Positions 34,272 to 47,100 of a stretch of DNA of 64,000 nucleotides are shown here, in pieces (position 1 is the stretch's first letter; each line of letters starts with the position of its first letter). Source of the stretch: Myxocyprinus asiaticus (Eukaryota; Chordata; Actinopteri; Cypriniformes; Catostomidae); the NCBI RefSeq assembly GCF_019703515.2, contig NC_059372.1:19193931-19257930 (forward strand), read 5' to 3'. A program made the position numbers and the translations under genes. The notes under the pieces are model-generated. The model did no database searches and was not told the DNA's origin. It saw nothing but the letters and a program-made list of their open reading frames with translations.

Positions 34272-34277
34272 TTTATT
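34272..34277 (-). terminator. candidate wnt1 polyadenylation signal
   Basis: aataaa on the minus strand lies about 1.45 kb past the stop. The sequence between is AT-rich and free of the repeats seen elsewhere, as expected for a 3' UTR, but other signals could be used. Confidence 0.4.
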
Positions 34278-35728
34278 GTGCTATTACACTATATGAAAAC
34301 AACCTTTTTCTAAACTGAACTAAAATATTTCATTTTATCAGCATTTTCTATCAAAGCCATCATACAATAATAAATACTTTTCATTCACAATATTAAAAGA
34401 TGGTATTCAGTGCATTTAAAACAGGTGTCAAGAGACAAGCAAATCAGGCATATGACAAATTAATCATGTCTCTGTGATGTATGTGGCCCCATTCTGATCA
34501 CACCTTTTCATCATTTTGTTACTGTTAGCACACAATTGGCTGAAGTTTCTTACAAAATATTTCATATGATAGAGGATTCAGCCCACTATTAGATTAAAAT
34601 CTTTTCTCACATTGCAAGTTGCATTAGCATAAATATATAGATCAAATCTATGTATAATATTTACAACATTTTGGTTATGTTAGCTGATATACAAAATACA
34701 GTTTCCATAAATGTGGCTCTTTCGAAAACAATAAATGTGAACTGTTTGTCCACTGTAAACTATAGGTAGTAGGGCTTTTGCAGGATTATCTTTATACACG
34801 TTTGTCTTTTATGTAATAAATGTATACCCTATTCTTTTGTACTTGTGCATAAACAAAGTCTTCAGCATTCCCTATTGAGATTTATGTAAAATTAAAACTT
34901 TATCTGTAGTCATTAGTGTCTGTTGCACTAACAAAACATTTAATCATCTTCAAAGTCAATTTCAGGTCAATTGTAATTTTTTCTTCCCAAAACTTTTCCA
35001 ACTTTTTCACAATAACATGGTATACCACATAATAATAAATGTTATTTAAAAATGGCAGAAGACTCAAAGCAATGACGGGAAGTATGGCAGGTTGGAGTGG
35101 GAAATCACGAGAGGTTGAGTGGAGTTCGGGATTCCACTACACAGTAATCGGAAAAGGAAGCCCCATCCCTTGAGAAGCACTTTACACAATTTTATGTGAG
35201 ACGAGTAGGACTGCAGCTAAAGAAAACAAAATGCAAAAATATTTTAAAGAACCGCCCTCTTGTTAGACATTTGCACTGGTTTATGAGAGAGAATGCTTGT
35301 GGTTCCCTCACCACAGGAACATCTGTCAAACTGTGTCCAGTTACTACTTTCTAGCTTCTATGTTCCCCAAAGTATCAGAAAAGAGGGAAGCCTGGTGGTG
35401 CTGCACTTTACATTTCAGAGTGTTTTCAGCTTTTGTTTACATGGGCACTATTTCCTGCCCATAGTTTTGCACAGTGCATAGTGGTTCTCATCCCATTACA
35501 TTAGATCAGAGTAACAGTTCACAAATATTTTTTCAGTTTACCACTTGAGCAGTAGTCTTTTATAAACAGAGCTCCTAAAAACTTTTCTCAGTAGTTAATA
35601 CATTGAATATACTTTCCAATTCAACCAACCGATTTGTGTTCCGTCCTAACACCCTTTCAATACCCAGTTTGGGACCCTGTAGTCAATTATGTCCCTTTGC
35701 CTCCAGTTTTTCAGTTTGTTCTTGTCCA

Positions 35729-38700
35729 TCATAGACACTGGTGGACAGTCTGTGAATGGGTACAATTGAGGCAGCTCACGTGACAGCACCAGTGAAATGT
35801 ACAGTGGCATCTTTCTGTGACCTGCTCCATCCGAGTCTTGTACCCCCTTCCACAGCACAGCAGCTCACACCCGTCCAGCGCTGGCGATGAACTATTGCAA
35901 GTGCGTCCTGAAGTGCCATGTGTGCCTGTTTTGCCATTGTAAGAGCAGAAATTGGGTGACTTCTCAAAGTAGACCAGGTCCCGAACAGATGGGAGCTTAT
36001 GTGCTGGATTCTCCGGCTCTAGATGGCGGGGGTCAGCCCGATGAGACGCCCGGTTGCTGCCTTTGTTGGCATACACCACTCGGGATGCACCATCAAAGTG
36101 GTCCTTCAGGAAGTCTCCCACTGCACGGAAGCTGGGCAGTCTCATCCAGCAGGTTCGCACAGCGCAAGAGCCAGACATCCCATGACACTTGCACTCTTGT
36201 TGCATCTCTGACGCAACTGTCTATAGACAGTAGAGAAAAAATTATGAAACATTTGTGTTTAGGAATAGTTCGCTATAAATTAAAAAGCTTTATCATTATC
36301 AAAAATACACTGCAAAAAATGAGTATTTTTGTCTTGTTTTCCAGGAAAAATATCTAAAGTTTCTTAAAACAAGATAAATTTACTTAAAAAGTAAAATGAC
36401 TACATATTTTGTCTTTTTTTTTTTTTTTTAATCTAACTAAACTTAGTAAAGTTTATGCTTCTAACAAGAAAAAATTACACTCACTGAGCATTTTATTAGG
36501 AACACCTGTATTGTACTTATTCTTGTGAATATCTAATCAGCCAATCGTGTGGCAGCAGTGCAATGCATAAAATCATGCATATACAGGACAGGACACTTAG
36601 TTAATGTTCACATCAACCATCAGTATGGGGAAAAAATGTGATCCCTGATTTCAACTGTGGTATTATTGTTGGTGACAGACAGGCTGGTTTGAGTATTTCT
36701 GTAACTGCTGATCTCCTATGTTTTACATGCACAACATTCTCTAGAGTGTAAAGAGTGCTAAAACAAAAAACATCCAGTGAGCAGCGGTTCTGCGGACAGA
36801 AACATCTTGTTGATGAGAGAGGTCAGCGGAGAATGGCCAGACTGGTTCGAGCTGACAGAAAGGCTACGGTAACTCAGATAACCACTCTGTACAATTTTAG
36901 TGAGCAGAATAGCATCTCATAATGCACAACACGTCAAACATTGAGGCGGATGGGCTACAAAAGTTGAAGACCACGTCCGGCACTTTATTAGGAACATAGT
37001 GTTTCTTATAAAGTGCTCAGTGAGTGTATTTGCCAGTGGGTTAAGAAAAAACATTTGATTCAAAGGGAAATTAAATTTTTCTAACCCCATTGGCAAATAA
37101 TTTTTCCCTTGTTTCAAGAATAAACCCCACATAAATGTTGTTAGATTTCTCTTAAAACCAGACTTATGTCATTCTGCTTCTCAATTAATTTTTTCTTGTT
37201 TTAAGGATGGTTTGACATTGTTACTGGAAAATGAGACAAGGTAAGAAAAAAGAAATTGCCAGGTAGTTTGTTGATGTCAACTGATGCCAAACGCCATTGG
37301 CATCAAACATCATTGACATCAAACCTGCATGTCTAATGGCACCATATTTGATTTGAGAGCTATAGCAGAGGGGAAGATTTACACAACTTGAAATTTGGGT
37401 CTGTTTGTCACACAAAACTAATTTTAAAGGCATTTTAATGCTCGACAGCCCTAGACTCCTTCAAGATATTCTTGAATAATTCACTTTTTGTGTTCCCCGG
37501 AATAAATGAAATCATACAGGTTTAGAACAACATTATAGTCAGGGTTAGTCAGTGATGGCAGAATGTTCATGTTTGAATAAAATACTTCTCTAATTGCATG
37601 GTTATTTATTTATTTATAGAAAGAAGAAACTCAATAGATCCAGTTACTTACCATTCTTCCTGCCTCGTTGTTGTGCAGGTTGGTCAGATACCGTAGATCT
37701 CTGCCCCTCTCACTGGAATCCACAAACTCCCGTCCGAACATCCTGCCAAATTCCACATTGTCGCTGCAGCCGCCCCAGTGCCAGTCTGGCCCTCCTGGAC
37801 CTCGGTGCCGGTAGTCACAGGTGCAGGACTCAATTGCCCCCTCAGAGCAGGACCGAGCCACAGCGTGAGTAACACCAGCACTTGTGATGGCAAACACAAA
37901 CGCAGTCTCACGGCAACCTAACAAAACATCCAAAATGTACTTTAGTGCTTTCTAAAGAGTCTCTTCTACGACAAATATTGTCTCTAACAATTTGTGTCTC
38001 TGTCCAGATAATATTATTGTACAATTCTATGTTCTGCTCTCTACTGTATGATATATGAATAGTGTTCAAAAAGTTGGTTAATACTTTTTACTCACCTCGA
38101 TTGACAATTTTCCCAAAGACATTAGGGCTGTGGGTGGTCGGACAGTTCCATCTGCGGTTACGAAACTGCCATTTGCATTCCTTGATGGCTGTATGCAGGC
38201 CTGCTGCAATGGCATGCAAGATGCCAGGGTTTTGCCTAATCAATTTTCTCTGGCGACGACTTAGCAATGCCAGGCTGGGGTCCAGTGCCAACTGCACATT
38301 CTTGGAGTTGGTAAGGAGATTTCCTGAGGATGCTACATTCACAATGCCCCTGGTAGAAAAAAAATGAAATTGTGACATAGGTAGATTGGAAATGGTCTAC
38401 AAAATAGATATTTATATTTTTGATCTCAATTGCAAGATCTTTAACAAATTATTGTACGGTCAACTCCTCATTAATTCTGTATCTTCACATTTTGGCGAGT
38501 TAAGAATCTCAGACAACTGATGTGCAGAAATGTGAAATGTTTGGTCAAAAATGAAGTTGTGAGCATGTTTGGAATAAAATGATTAGGCTTTCATAACAAT
38601 TTAATATACAGATTTGATTATGTATTATTGAGCATAAACTATACCAACAGATTTAGTAAATTCCTATTAATCCTAACTGTTGAGCTGTTATTACACTGTT

Positions 38701-39891
38701 ATAACAATATTATTACATAGAACAAAGGTTATGATTACAGAGCAGGCTGGAGAAAAGACTGCAACAGTTCCAGTCTATCAAATTAAAGTGGACATGAATC
38801 TGAAATTGCGTTTTACCAAGTTGTAAAATTGCTCTGTTCTAAACATCTCATCTCGGATGCACTGTGTCGGTATCCTGCTTGCAGTCCAAAAATAACATCT
38901 GACCCTCTGTAAACCTCCTGGTTTACTTCTCATTTGAACTACACCACATTTATAACGACAAAAATAATTTATTTAAAAAGAAGTAATAATTACATTTAAA
39001 AAAGGAGATGAAGAAGCTCTCCTTCCTACGTCGTGAAATCACACATGTGGTTTTGGTAACGTGTGTCTAAGAATTTTTAAACACGTTCGCAATTATTAGT
39101 TTGTGACAGATATGCGTACAGCCATTGGCACATTTTGTGTCTAGATTTAACCTACTCCGGAATGCTCGGGACATTACACGAATTCGACCCTGAAAACGAC
39201 CTGGAAAGGAACAGCTCTCAGCCATAAAATAAATCCGCCTTTAATTGGTCCCACATTGGATTGAAAAATCTTGTCCCGAGTTCAAGCCACACTGTCAAAA
39301 TGACAGAGAAAGAGAGAAGAGAAGGGAGAGAGAGAGAAAAAGCAGTAGCGCCGAGTAAACAGATTTAGGCTAGTATAACTAAGATTACATTGATTTATTT
39401 CAGGTTTACCTTCTAATCTCTTTAGAAAATTGCTGTTTAAAAATTGTTTCAAATTAAATTAAAATCTACTAACTAAAAAGGGTAACGTCGAATCTATGCA
39501 TATGCCCTTCGCCTTATTTTCTGTTTACCAACAGAGTAAGTGACAGCTACCATTATTCCATCATCAACTAAATGACATTGTATATCCTTCGCTTGTCTAA
39601 ATAACAATGGGTTTGGCCATTTAATTTACTCTTGTATGCACTGCTAATGCACTAACATCTTAACATATTATAAGCGATAAACTGTGCATCAAAGCCTGAA
39701 ACTGAACAAGAGCTCTGGTTGTTCATATAATTGGATTAATGCATCGTGTGTATTGTAGTAGAGTATAGGTTATCATATGCTATATCTTACCACCACCGGC
39801 CGCTGTTGTTCACTGCTCCTGTGCCAGTGAGTGAGGAGACCAGAAGAACACATGCCGCTTTGACTGCGAGAAGCAACGCGAGTACCCGCAT
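35729..39891 (-). CDS. wnt1: wnt1, secreted Wnt ligand
   Basis: Secreted palmitoylated glycoprotein that binds Frizzled and LRP5/6 and, at the midbrain-hindbrain boundary, maintains the organiser. Exons (minus): 39791-39891, 38096-38349, 37652-37917 and 35729-36220; 1113 nt, 370 residues, the mammalian length. It opens with a hydrophobic signal peptide ([18 protein letters not shown]), has [12 protein letters not shown] and WHWGGCSDN, the lipidated serine in [10 protein letters not shown] (about Ser223) and the cysteine-rich end CHCTFHWCC to VHQCL. Sequons include NNS after the signal peptide and NCT near the end. All splice sites are canonical. The text is Wnt1, not another Wnt: [16 protein letters not shown] is diagnostic. 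It is divergent from wnt10b, as in other vertebrates. No damage is seen. Confidence 0.97.
36308..37252. mobile_element. MITE in wnt1 intron 3, split by a Tc1-derived element
   Basis: Left text actgcaaaaaatgagtattt with tcttgttttcc is mirrored at 37195-37250 (ttttaaggatgg, ggaaaatgagacaag, gaaattgccag). The gap in the middle is filled by the Tc1-derived copy at 36475-37029. Family name not known to me. Confidence 0.55.
36475..37029 (+). mobile_element. Tc1-derived miniature element, copy 3
   Basis: It begins cactcactgagcattttatt and ends aaagtgctcagtgagtgta (inverted). The plus strand carries a broken Tc1 transposase N-terminus ([13 protein letters not shown]; later [17 protein letters not shown]), then jumps at gtccggcactttatta straight into the right end, the same junction found in copies 4 and 5. 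No catalytic domain remains. Confidence 0.85.
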
Positions 39892-40460
39892 TATATCTAA
39901 AAGGGCAAACGTTTAATTAGTTAAACCTATTAACATTGACCACAAATAGGTTCTCAGAAATATTCCAATACCTTTCGAGATTATTAGGGCTATATATAGT
40001 AACATAAGAAATTAATGAAATAATAATAATAATAATAATAATTTGTAGTCCACAAAAATAAACATATTTCAGGAGTGCATTGCTGTGTAGCCTAATATGT
40101 AGGCTATGTTAACTGTATGAATGATTGCAGTCATTGCATTTTTTTTTAAATGCAAGACTAATTGTAATATAGACAATCATCATTTTATTAATGAATATCA
40201 ACACTGACTCAAATATGTGAATAAACAAATAAAATAAATGTATTTAACTATTCTGGTTATTCAGCAACTTACCACTCCACATTCCAGTGCGACTGACAGT
40301 GTGGGTCAATGTTTCTTCATAAAATCTTGAGAGATCAGATTTGTCCGAGTGTTGTGCTCTGTGTGTAGAAGTCACAGAAAAGGTCCTGGATGGGATGCCA
40401 CTGCTGCTGCTCCTACAGTCTGTGTCTTAGTGATGCTCTGCTCAGAGCACTGAGCGCGTG
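39892..40460 (-). promoter_or_regulatory. wnt1: wnt1 5' leader with possible non-coding first exon, and promoter
   Basis: Five bases upstream of the ATG the minus strand reads tttgcccttttag followed by atataATG, a good splice acceptor. At 40266-40272 there is a donor-like gtaagtt preceded by GTG. A 5' UTR exon ending at 40273 and a 377-bp intron are therefore likely. I see no clear TATA box, and the transcription start is not defined by sequence alone. Confidence 0.4.
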
Positions 40461-41029
40461 GGACAGTCCCGTAGACCTGATCCCCTCGGTGACTGATAGG
40501 CGACACATTGTTCACTTATTGAACGCTACAAGATGAATAAAAAAGGGATTTGCTGCTCTCATCTCTCTCTGTTTTCTTCCTCCCTCCTTTTGAGTGAAAC
40601 TGAATGGACGGATAGCTTAATTCTTCTCATTGGGCACAATGAATACAGGAGGCAAAACCCGACATAAAGGAAAGGAGATGAATGAAAGATCCGTTATACG
40701 CGCTTTTAATTACATATAATTTTGTAATCCTCCTCCAGAGATTCCACAGATACATTCAGGCGAAATCATAATAAAACACAGTCCCTCTTCTATGCGTCTT
40801 CCATATGCAGCTGAGCAAAGTTGATTCCTTCTCATTGGTGAATGTTCGCGCGCCACTTGAGTCTTCGGTGCCTTCTGCGTGGATGGTGTCACGACACAGT
40901 TACAGTAAGAGTGGAATATGCAACCTGGTCACATGAGATCAGGCTGGGGACATAAAACATCTAATCTGGCCTTTTTACCAGAAATGGATGGATTACTCCC
41001 TTAAATTCGTCTCCACCCTCTCTCGCGTA

Positions 41030-41062
<33 letters not shown>

Positions 41063-42215
41063 GGTTCCTTGGATTTCCATGAGCTCCGCGCGCTCCCTTT
41101 TCATTGTTTAAATAAAGTACATCACTTCATCCACATCAAGTAGCCTACTGTGTGGAAATGTTACGCTATAATTTTGTTGAAAAAAGGAATGAAATAAAAA
41201 AAAAGAAGTACATTAAAGACATGCTGTTTCAGTATTTCTTAAAAGTCATTAAGTGCTTCACCAGACGTACCCTAAATAAACAACGAATGAAATTACTAAA
41301 TTTGGCTAAAGATTAATAACTCAAGAAATGTGGACTCGAGTTTTAAGGTGTGATACCAAAGTAAAAAAAATAAAATAAAAAAATTAAAAAAAAGTCGAGA
41401 TAGGGCTACAACTGTTCACCATCTGTACTGCAGACCTCTCTCAAACGCATGTGTCAGTAAAGCATTGGCATGAGTCAAACTGTAATTTGCTGTCAGTTTT
41501 GACAGTATATGTTTTTGCACATAGAATTATCAGCAACTGCCAGAAATGTCCCGACCCCTGATTCATTTTTGCCGTGTACATGTATTTAGGCTATTGTTTG
41601 CAACATCTTGCCCATATAAGGTGTGTGGTGTTGTCATGAAAGAATAACGCATTCACATAAGAGAGAGTGAGAGTAGCCTACTTTTTTCTCTTATGGTTTG
41701 AAATGGCCAACTGAAGGAAGTGCGCTTTTGTTACTGATATTTAATGAGCTTTCTGAGCTTAGCCCGCTCTTATACTCTTGAAGGATCTTAAACAGGTTTC
41801 CCTGAAACATTCATGCGATGCTTTGCAGATTAGCGGCAATCCGGTTAAAGAGACACCTTTTATATACAAATCAACTTCAAATCACTTTTTAAGCCACTTA
41901 GATATACACGCCACGGCAAAATGCTAATGCATTTTTCGTTGCCAGAGCTTAGGGAGAGGAATAGAGGTGATTAGCTCCAATACAAGAATTGATCTCCGAG
42001 AATAGAGGTGATTAGCCCAAAACCAAGAACTTTTGTCAGTGTCCTGTGTTAAGAATGATTAGGGGAGGATTTAACGCCATTTCGTGACATTAATCCAACT
42101 AGTCCGGACATTCTGTGGTAATTCTTATACTTCTATACTGTTAATAATAATAATATTAATAAAGATAAGAAACGAGATGCTCCTTCTAGGATCAGGTCAC
42201 GAATTATTTTGTTTT

Positions 42216-42305
<90 letters not shown>

Positions 42306-44110
42306 CTGCTGCGCATATTTATGCACTGACCAGTGGTATTCTTACCACAAGCAAGATAACCCCTTAATCTTGTAAACTGCTAATGCATCAGATATTCGGG
42401 TTTATTCGGACATAGGGCCTACATCCAGTGCTGGGCCCAGAGAACGAAGTTTAAACATCTTGTTGTGTCACATCATTGTGTCTTTTAGGTATAACAGCCA
42501 GAAAATTGCTTAAAAAAATAAATAAAATAAAAATGATTAAAACACCGACAGCTTGTCTATTGAACAAACTTAATATGCATAAGTCTAAAATGTGTTGGCC
42601 CCCATCAAACTACGCATCAATTTCGCATCAATGTCTCGCGTTTTCACTGAATATCAGCTTTGACAAAAAAAAAACCCTCCATCATGGTCAGTTATCGGAC
42701 TAATTATACGCACGAACTCAGACGTGCATAGACAAACAAAATAAGACAAACGAAATAAGTCTGCGATTGCTCGAGGCCATTTCCATCAGGCTGTAGGCAA
42801 AATCATTCTCATTTAGAGTGTCGAGGAATATGATGAATGTGGGCCTAATTAAAGTGAAACGTCACTATAACTGCATGGTGAACTGATTTGGTGTGGGAGG
42901 ATGGGTGAACACATGAACGCGCACACGCACCTCTCATTGTTCAAGAAGAGCCGCACGCTTGCCTGCTGCTGCTCTGCTTATTGTAGCCTATATGAATGAT
43001 TTTTACTTTAGTTTAAATAGCTATACAGTGCCTTTTCACCAAGTTCTGCAGTAAACTGACAGAGCAAAATATAAAATAAACAGTCAAAAAAATTAAAAAA
43101 AATTAAAAAAAGACAAAAAAATAAAACACAACAAAAAATACATCTATAGGCCTACTAAATACAAAGGGATTACATATTGCAAATTATAGTAGCCTACAAT
43201 GCAACAGTGCAGCAGCAAGTTTTCGCATTAATACAGTGTACACAAGTGAATTGGAGAGTGCAAAATAAATTGTAGCAGTAGCTACAATAGTATCTTAGTG
43301 CAACAGCTTTACAGAACAACAGAGAAAACTAGTTACACTTACAACCTACATCTCAACCTTATTACCCTTGTTAGGGGCCGTTCAAAAAAGCTAGACGCAT
43401 CAATGCATATAACAGAATGCAGATGTCTTGAGAGGCTGTTTAAAAGTTGACACTTATATCTGACTAAAAACACAGCACTCCTGCCGCGAGACACTGAAAA
43501 ACAGCGGTACATGGCGCAGCAGTCAAAGACGCGCGTCTATAGCGCATGTTTAACTATATAAAAAATAATACAAAATATATATTTGGAAAAACAGCGCAGA
43601 TGGACACAAAAACGCGTTCTTGAACCGTGCTTTACTTGTGCACTTGTTACCAAAATATCTAAATATAGTGGTCAATGTTACATCCCTAAACTGAGATGGT
43701 GTTGGTTCAGGCTACTATTAAAATTCTGGAACTGATTTACTCATATGCCCATTTAGCATGGATAATAATGGTGCGAGTCACAATATTATCACAGCAAATT
43801 GTTCACATTCAGATTTGCTTTGGCTATTGAAACTATTGAAAGTTTGACATAGGCCTTGATATTTTTCAACTTGTTCAAAAACAAGCGCCTCAGGCGGTGT
43901 TTGCCCACCCTAACGGCGCCCCCTCCTCCTCCTCCTCCTTCTCCTCCTCCTCAGAGACATACATGCTCCGTCCCAACCTTCATCAAATGCTGCTTAACTC
44001 CCAGCTCCTCACAGAAAACAAGATAACAACATAGTCATCTGTCCGTTTCAGTTCCTTTAAAGCGATCCCACAGGTGCCTTAATGTCCCGTCGAGAAAAGC
44101 TTTCAACGAA
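40461..44110. promoter_or_regulatory. wnt1-wnt10b shared intergenic region
   Basis: The 4.2 kb between the two divergent start codons has no supported frame and few interspersed repeats. It includes an A31 run (41031-41061), a long AT microsatellite (42216-42294) and a (CTC)n tract at 43920-43953 just upstream of the wnt10b start. wnt1 and wnt10b are co-expressed at the zebrafish midbrain-hindbrain boundary, so shared control elements are expected here; individual sites were not resolved by eye. Confidence 0.5.
42216..42304. repeat. (AT)n(AC)n microsatellite
   Basis: About 78 bases of TA repeats end in a short CA run. Confidence 0.97.
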
Positions 44111-47100
44111 ATGGAGTTATTCCACAGGCAATGTTTGGGACGAGTACTGATTTGGGCTGCTGCACTTCTGTCACCTGCGTTCACGTAAGTAGAAAGGTAG
44201 AAGTCCTGTCATGGGATGGGATGGGATGGGATGTATTAAAATAGATCTACTCATTAGATTAATCGAGGTTGTTTTGGAAAGCCAGTCATTCTAATGCATA
44301 GATTCGAAATTATAGCCGAGACTAACCGAGATTTAGTCAACCGTTATTTAAATTCAAAGTGAAGTCAAAGCCGTAGGTTTGTGGGCTCTGACATATGGTG
44401 CGGTGGCATCACGGGCGACCCGAGTTCGAGTCGTGACTCGAGGTCCTTTCCCGATCTTGATCCCCATCCTCTTCCCAGTCATTTTTTTTTGGCACTCTTT
44501 CTCCACGGACCAATCTATTAAATATGAAAAATGCCAAAAACTATTACTTAAAAATAATAATAATTATTAAGGTGACAAATAGGCTATGATCAAGCCACAG
44601 TTGTGTTAATGTTTTCGTCTTTTTTGTGTGTTGTTGCGGTGTTATTTTATTAACAGATAGGCTGTATTAGTTGAACTATTCAGCTCAGGCTGAATCAGGC
44701 TCTCTAATCAAAACCAGTGATGCGACAGGCAAAACTGTACAGTCATGAATGTTCTCTCACTTTTCTCAAAAAATACTCAAATTGTTAATGAGCACAATAT
44801 ATTTAATAACAAAAGTGTGTTAAGCTTTTGATGTACTATTTCCCACAAATCTTTTCCGTATAGTAATTTTTTTTCTCATCAGATTATTATCAGGCATGCC
44901 AAGACACTGATAGAAAACAGGGCTTTTAAATATTCATGGAAGTTTTATGTTTGCCTCTTGCAAGGTCACAGCCTTGTTTGAGTGTCAGGGCCTCAAATGC
45001 AAAAATGTTTCAAATGATACACAATAAATTGCTGATATTAGGGGGAAAAAGACATTTCAATAAACCTTTGAATTTTTCATTTTTCATTGCCATATTTAAA
45101 ATGTTTTGTAATATTGCACAATTAACTTTTGATGTTACTTTAACCAGGTTATTGTTATCTTAATAAAATTAAACACAATATTTTCTGTCACTTATTAATG
45201 ACTGAATTCATTGTCATAATGACCCAAAATACAGATGATGCAAACTGGAGTTCGAAAGTTCGAAAATCAAAGCAGGTGTTCCAGATGTACTGTATTTTTT
45301 CAGTTGATTTGTTTGTTGAATTTAAATCTTTTTGTTTTATTTAAAGATTTTTTTTTTTTTAAGTGTTTAAGCTTTAAGTAACCCTTTTAACCCTTTTGAT
45401 TTTATAAGGTAAACGTAGAAAATGTTACCAAAACATTTTTAGGCTAATTAGCTTCAGAAAGGTTAGTAGTTTGCATCCCTGCAGAAGAGCAAAACAAACT
45501 CGACACATATCACCACGCCAGAAGTAATAATTTTTTTTCCACATATGTAAACCATTTAAAAAGGACCACACCAGCCTTCTACTCTATGATGATATCATAT
45601 CACTGCTGTAAAATTAATTTTCTTTTTTCTCAGGGTACTGGGCAATGACATTCTTGGCCTGAAGGTGGCAGGAGAGCCAGTGCTTACCCCCAACGCAGTG
45701 TGTGTAGGACTGGCAGGCCTGACCAAAAGACAGATGCGTTTGTGTGTGCGCAGCCCTGATGTCACAGCCTCTGCTCTGCAGGGCATTCAGGTTGCTATTT
45801 ACGAATGCCAGCACCAGCTCAGAGATCAGCGCTGGAACTGCTCCTCCCTGGAGAACCATGGCAAGTTGCCCCATCAGAGTGCCATTCTCAACAGGGGTGA
45901 GTAGATGGCAAAAAGGGGCATGGGAAGTGCTGAAGTTGTAGCGAGCCAATGCAGTCATAAATTGGGCATTGAAATGCAACCCAGAGTGTACATTGGCCAA
46001 ACAGGAAAAATATCAGCATTGAGTCATTGTTTAATGCAGTGAAGCCTTTTTATTTCCACCATGGAAAATGTATTTTATGAGATTTTAGATAAAGATCGTT
46101 ATAGATCATTATCTCACCAGCTGGCTTCTGCATACTTCACTTTATGTATGTTTTTACAGAAAGCTGTTTACTCTATTGGCAGAATCATTTTCTGTGCAAA
46201 TACAAACATCTTCTCTTTCATCCCAGGTTTCAGAGAGAGTGCCTTCTCACTGTCTCTGTTGGCTGCAGGTGTTGTGCACTCAGTGGCATCGGCATGCAGC
46301 TTGGGTAAGTTGCGCGGGTGTGGCTGTGAAGCTAAGCGAAGCCTGGACGATGACAAAATCCGTCTCAAGTTAACCCAGCTCCAGCTTCAGAGTTTTCAGA
46401 GGAGTGGGGTTACCAAAGCAGGCACAGGAGGAAATACACCTGAACTCAGTGCACTTCACAGTGGCGTGCCAGCCAATTTACGCTCTTCCCACCCTGTCAG
46501 TCTCCTCAAACCCTTACCAGATGAAGTCACAACACTGCAGGACACCTGGGAGTGGGGAGGCTGTAGTCATGATGTCCGTTTCGGCGTACGATTTTCCAGG
46601 GATTGGTTGGATTCCAGAGTAACTCCTCGCGATATTCACGCACGTATGCGGATCCACAATAATAGAGTTGGCAGACAGGTGTGGTTACTTATCAGTTTCT
46701 AAGAATATCGTAATGACATATACATACGCATTGCCTTGTGTGATCTTTTAAAGCTGATGTGTGTATTTTTTTCGAATATGCAGAGTGTGCCATTTGTAGT
46801 GTGATTTCACCTCAATGTGTAAACATTTTGGCTCTGTGTTTGTTTGAGCTACCCATCCAGCCTGACACAGCTAAATTGGCTCCACCAATGGCATGAGTCT
46901 TGGGGCAGGACTATCTGTTTGTCCAACCAATGCAAGACAGAAGGAGAATGGAAACTTTTCAAAAATATTATTGGTCATTATTTTTGCAATGCTGTTTTGT
47001 GACACTAGTGGCACAGATATTACACACTCCAGCTTTACACCATGAAAACTAGGGCTGGGTAAAAATATAGATTTACGATGCATCACAGTCTTCTTTTGAC

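Noticed and set aside
35887..36357. Plus-strand 156-codon frame over the last wnt1 exon
   Set aside because: It is antisense to the conserved cysteine-rich Wnt1 coding exon; the cysteines arise by chance.
44375..44450. Possible functional tRNA gene in wnt10b intron 1
   Set aside because: Only the B-box side is recognisable; no cloverleaf can be drawn and the SINE body follows directly.
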